Assembly (NCBI GenBank): GCA_030673735.1
Contig: DAOVIK010000112.1
Location: forward strand, 1-6,072
Reading direction: 5' to 3'
Origin: Anaerolineae bacterium
Lineage (GTDB): Bacteria > Chloroflexota > Anaerolineae > Anaerolineales > E44-bin32
DNA length: 6,072 nucleotides
Shown: positions 5,302-6,072 of the stretch, one piece after another
Position numbering within the stretch: the first letter of the stretch is position 1
Layout of the letters: the number at the start of each line of letters is the position of its first letter
Notes under the pieces: model-generated
Database searches by the model: none
Seen by the model: the letters and a program-made list of their open reading frames with translations, nothing else
Told to the model about the DNA's origin: nothing
Made by a program: the position numbers and the translations under genes

Positions 5302-5904
5302 CTACCGGTCGAGCTTCTTGATCGCGCGCCGCAGGAAGGTCTTGATCTCGTCGACAGGCACCGCAACTCCGACATTGGGCCCCTGCATCATCGTGTTGAT
5401 CCCCACCAGCCGTCCCTGCGCATCGAGCAGCGCTCCTCCGGAGTATCCTGGTCGCAAGTGCAGGTCAAGCACCAGCAAGGACACGGGAGATCTCCTGCCG
5501 TCGATGGAACCGTTCGTCCTGCCGATCAGCGTTCCTGCGGTAGCGGCGCCGATCATTCCGAATGGATTCCCGAGTGCTACAACCCAATCCCCGGTCCGGA
5601 GGCTTCGCGAATTGCCCAGCTCCATGACCGGCAGCCCCTCAGCCTCAACAGCTAGAACCGCGAGATCAAGCGAAGGTTCGGACGCCAGCAATTCGGCGGG
5701 CAGATTGCGTCCATCTGCCAACGCGATCTCGACATTCTTGCCTTCAAGCACATGCGTATTGGTCACGACCATGCCGCTCGGGTGCCATATTGTTCCCGCG
5801 CCGACGCTGCGATTGCGCCCCCGGATTTCAACCAACGCCGGGCGCGCCTTCGTCAAGAGCGCTGCCATCTCATCGTTCAGTTTTCCCAGAATATCCGTCA
5901 TCAT
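5302..5904 (-). CDS. Trypsin-like serine protease (S1C, HtrA/DegP-type), protease domain only
   Basis: A 200-residue protein that is essentially a bare HtrA-type protease domain. The catalytic triad is complete: His51 in VTNTHVLEG, Asp80 in SLDLAVLAV, Ser155 in GYSGGALLD (family G-x-S-G-G). Other typical segments are GAGTIWHPSGMVVTNTH, VVALGNPFG and the C-terminal VGINTM and GVAVPVDEIK. HtrA proteases usually have a signal peptide or membrane anchor and one or two C-terminal PDZ domains; here there is neither, so the product is predicted to be cytoplasmic unless carried by a partner. The family site is commonly GNSGG, with Tyr instead of Asn here. The start is the first of two adjacent ATGs, 7 bp after the stop of the upstream PDZ gene, with a weak AGGG as SD; translational coupling is likely. 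The gene ends before the terminator at 5249-5279. Confidence 0.9.
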   Translation of the reverse strand: MMTDILGKLNDEMAALLTKARPALVEIRGRNRSVGAGTIWHPSGMVVTNTHVLEGKNVEIALADGRNLPAELLASEPSLDLAVLAVEAEGLPVMELGNSRSLRTGDWVVALGNPFGMIGAATAGTLIGRTNGSIDGRRSPVSLLVLDLHLRPGYSGGALLDAQGRLVGINTMMQGPNVGVAVPVDEIKTFLRRAIKKLDR

Positions 5905-5911
5905 CGGCGCC

Positions 5912-6072
5912 CTATTTGCGCTCGCCCAAAGTGACGGCTAGCTCAACCTGTTTCCCAGCGCGCATAATACTGACAGGTACCTTCTTCCCCACACGCTGAT
6001 CTGATAGCATGCTCAACAGCTCCTCCAACCTGGCCACCTTCTCGCCGTCCAAGCTGAACAACACGTCCCCCA
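5912..6072 (-). CDS. PDZ-domain protein, C-terminal fragment (probably HtrA-like)
   Basis: The minus strand is open from the window edge to a TAG at 5914-5912, giving 52 complete codons. The peptide begins GDVLFSLDGEKV and continues through an L-x-x-L helix region to VGKKVPVSIMRAGK and VELAVTLGERK, then stops. This is the back half of a PDZ domain as found at the C-terminus of HtrA/DegP proteases: GDxxxxLDGxxV, the alpha helix, then VGxxVxVxxxRxGK with the last strand. PDZ domains in these proteins bind C-termini or exposed segments of misfolded substrates and regulate the protease. The N-terminal part is outside the window, so whether it carries its own protease domain and signal sequence is unknown. 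It lies 7 bp upstream of the stand-alone protease gene and is very likely cotranscribed with it. Confidence 0.82.
   Translation of the reverse strand, partial: GDVLFSLDGEKVARLEELLSMLSDQRVGKKVPVSIMRAGKQVELAVTLGERK

Noticed and set aside
5264..5941. Plus-strand open frame of 225 codons opposite the protease
   Set aside because: It is antisense to a protease with a complete catalytic triad and starts inside the terminator region; a shadow frame.

Overview
The window looks like bacterial chromosome of moderate GC with mixed gene orientation. The best taxonomic guess is a Chloroflexota (Anaerolineae-like) bacterium. This is inference from gene style: PknB-type receptor kinases with a Thr/Pro-rich outer stalk, and a sortase of the kind I associate with that phylum. 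No rRNA or other phylogenetic marker is present, so the assignment is tentative.

Layout. (1) 1-105, minus strand: N-terminal end of a lipoprotein gene that runs off the left edge. (2) 106-497: gene-free divergent intergenic region with a plausible sigma70-type promoter (395-423) facing right and a perfect 12-bp palindrome (202-213). (3) 498-1217, plus: sortase-family protein with the His/Cys/Arg triad visible. (4) 1218-1531: non-coding leader of the first kinase, with two strong hairpins. (5) 1532-3301, plus: Ser/Thr protein kinase with one membrane span and an outer domain. (6) 3302-3648: non-coding, containing a second, diverged copy of the kinase leader. (7) 3649-5145, plus: a second, paralogous kinase with the same architecture. 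(8) 5146-5301: convergent intergenic region with a terminator hairpin. (9) 5302-5904, minus: compact trypsin-like (S1C/HtrA-type) serine protease without signal peptide or PDZ domain. (10) 5912-6072, minus: C-terminal end of a PDZ-containing protein, probably HtrA-like, 7 bp upstream of the protease gene and probably in the same operon.

The window mostly concerns the cell envelope. Two membrane kinases carry related ectodomains held between two conserved cysteines, so they may sense something outside the cell. A sortase and a lipoprotein lie on their left and an HtrA-type protease pair on their right. The most interesting signal is non-coding. The two kinase genes were duplicated together with their upstream regions, and short blocks of those regions (a direct heptamer repeat with 11-bp spacing, a -10-like block, and a 10-bp inverted repeat) are conserved although the DNA between them has been reshuffled by insertions and deletions. 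This suggests a shared regulatory site or structured leader RNA. I do not see a clearly novel multi-gene system; the kinase pair with its duplicated leader is the part most worth following up.
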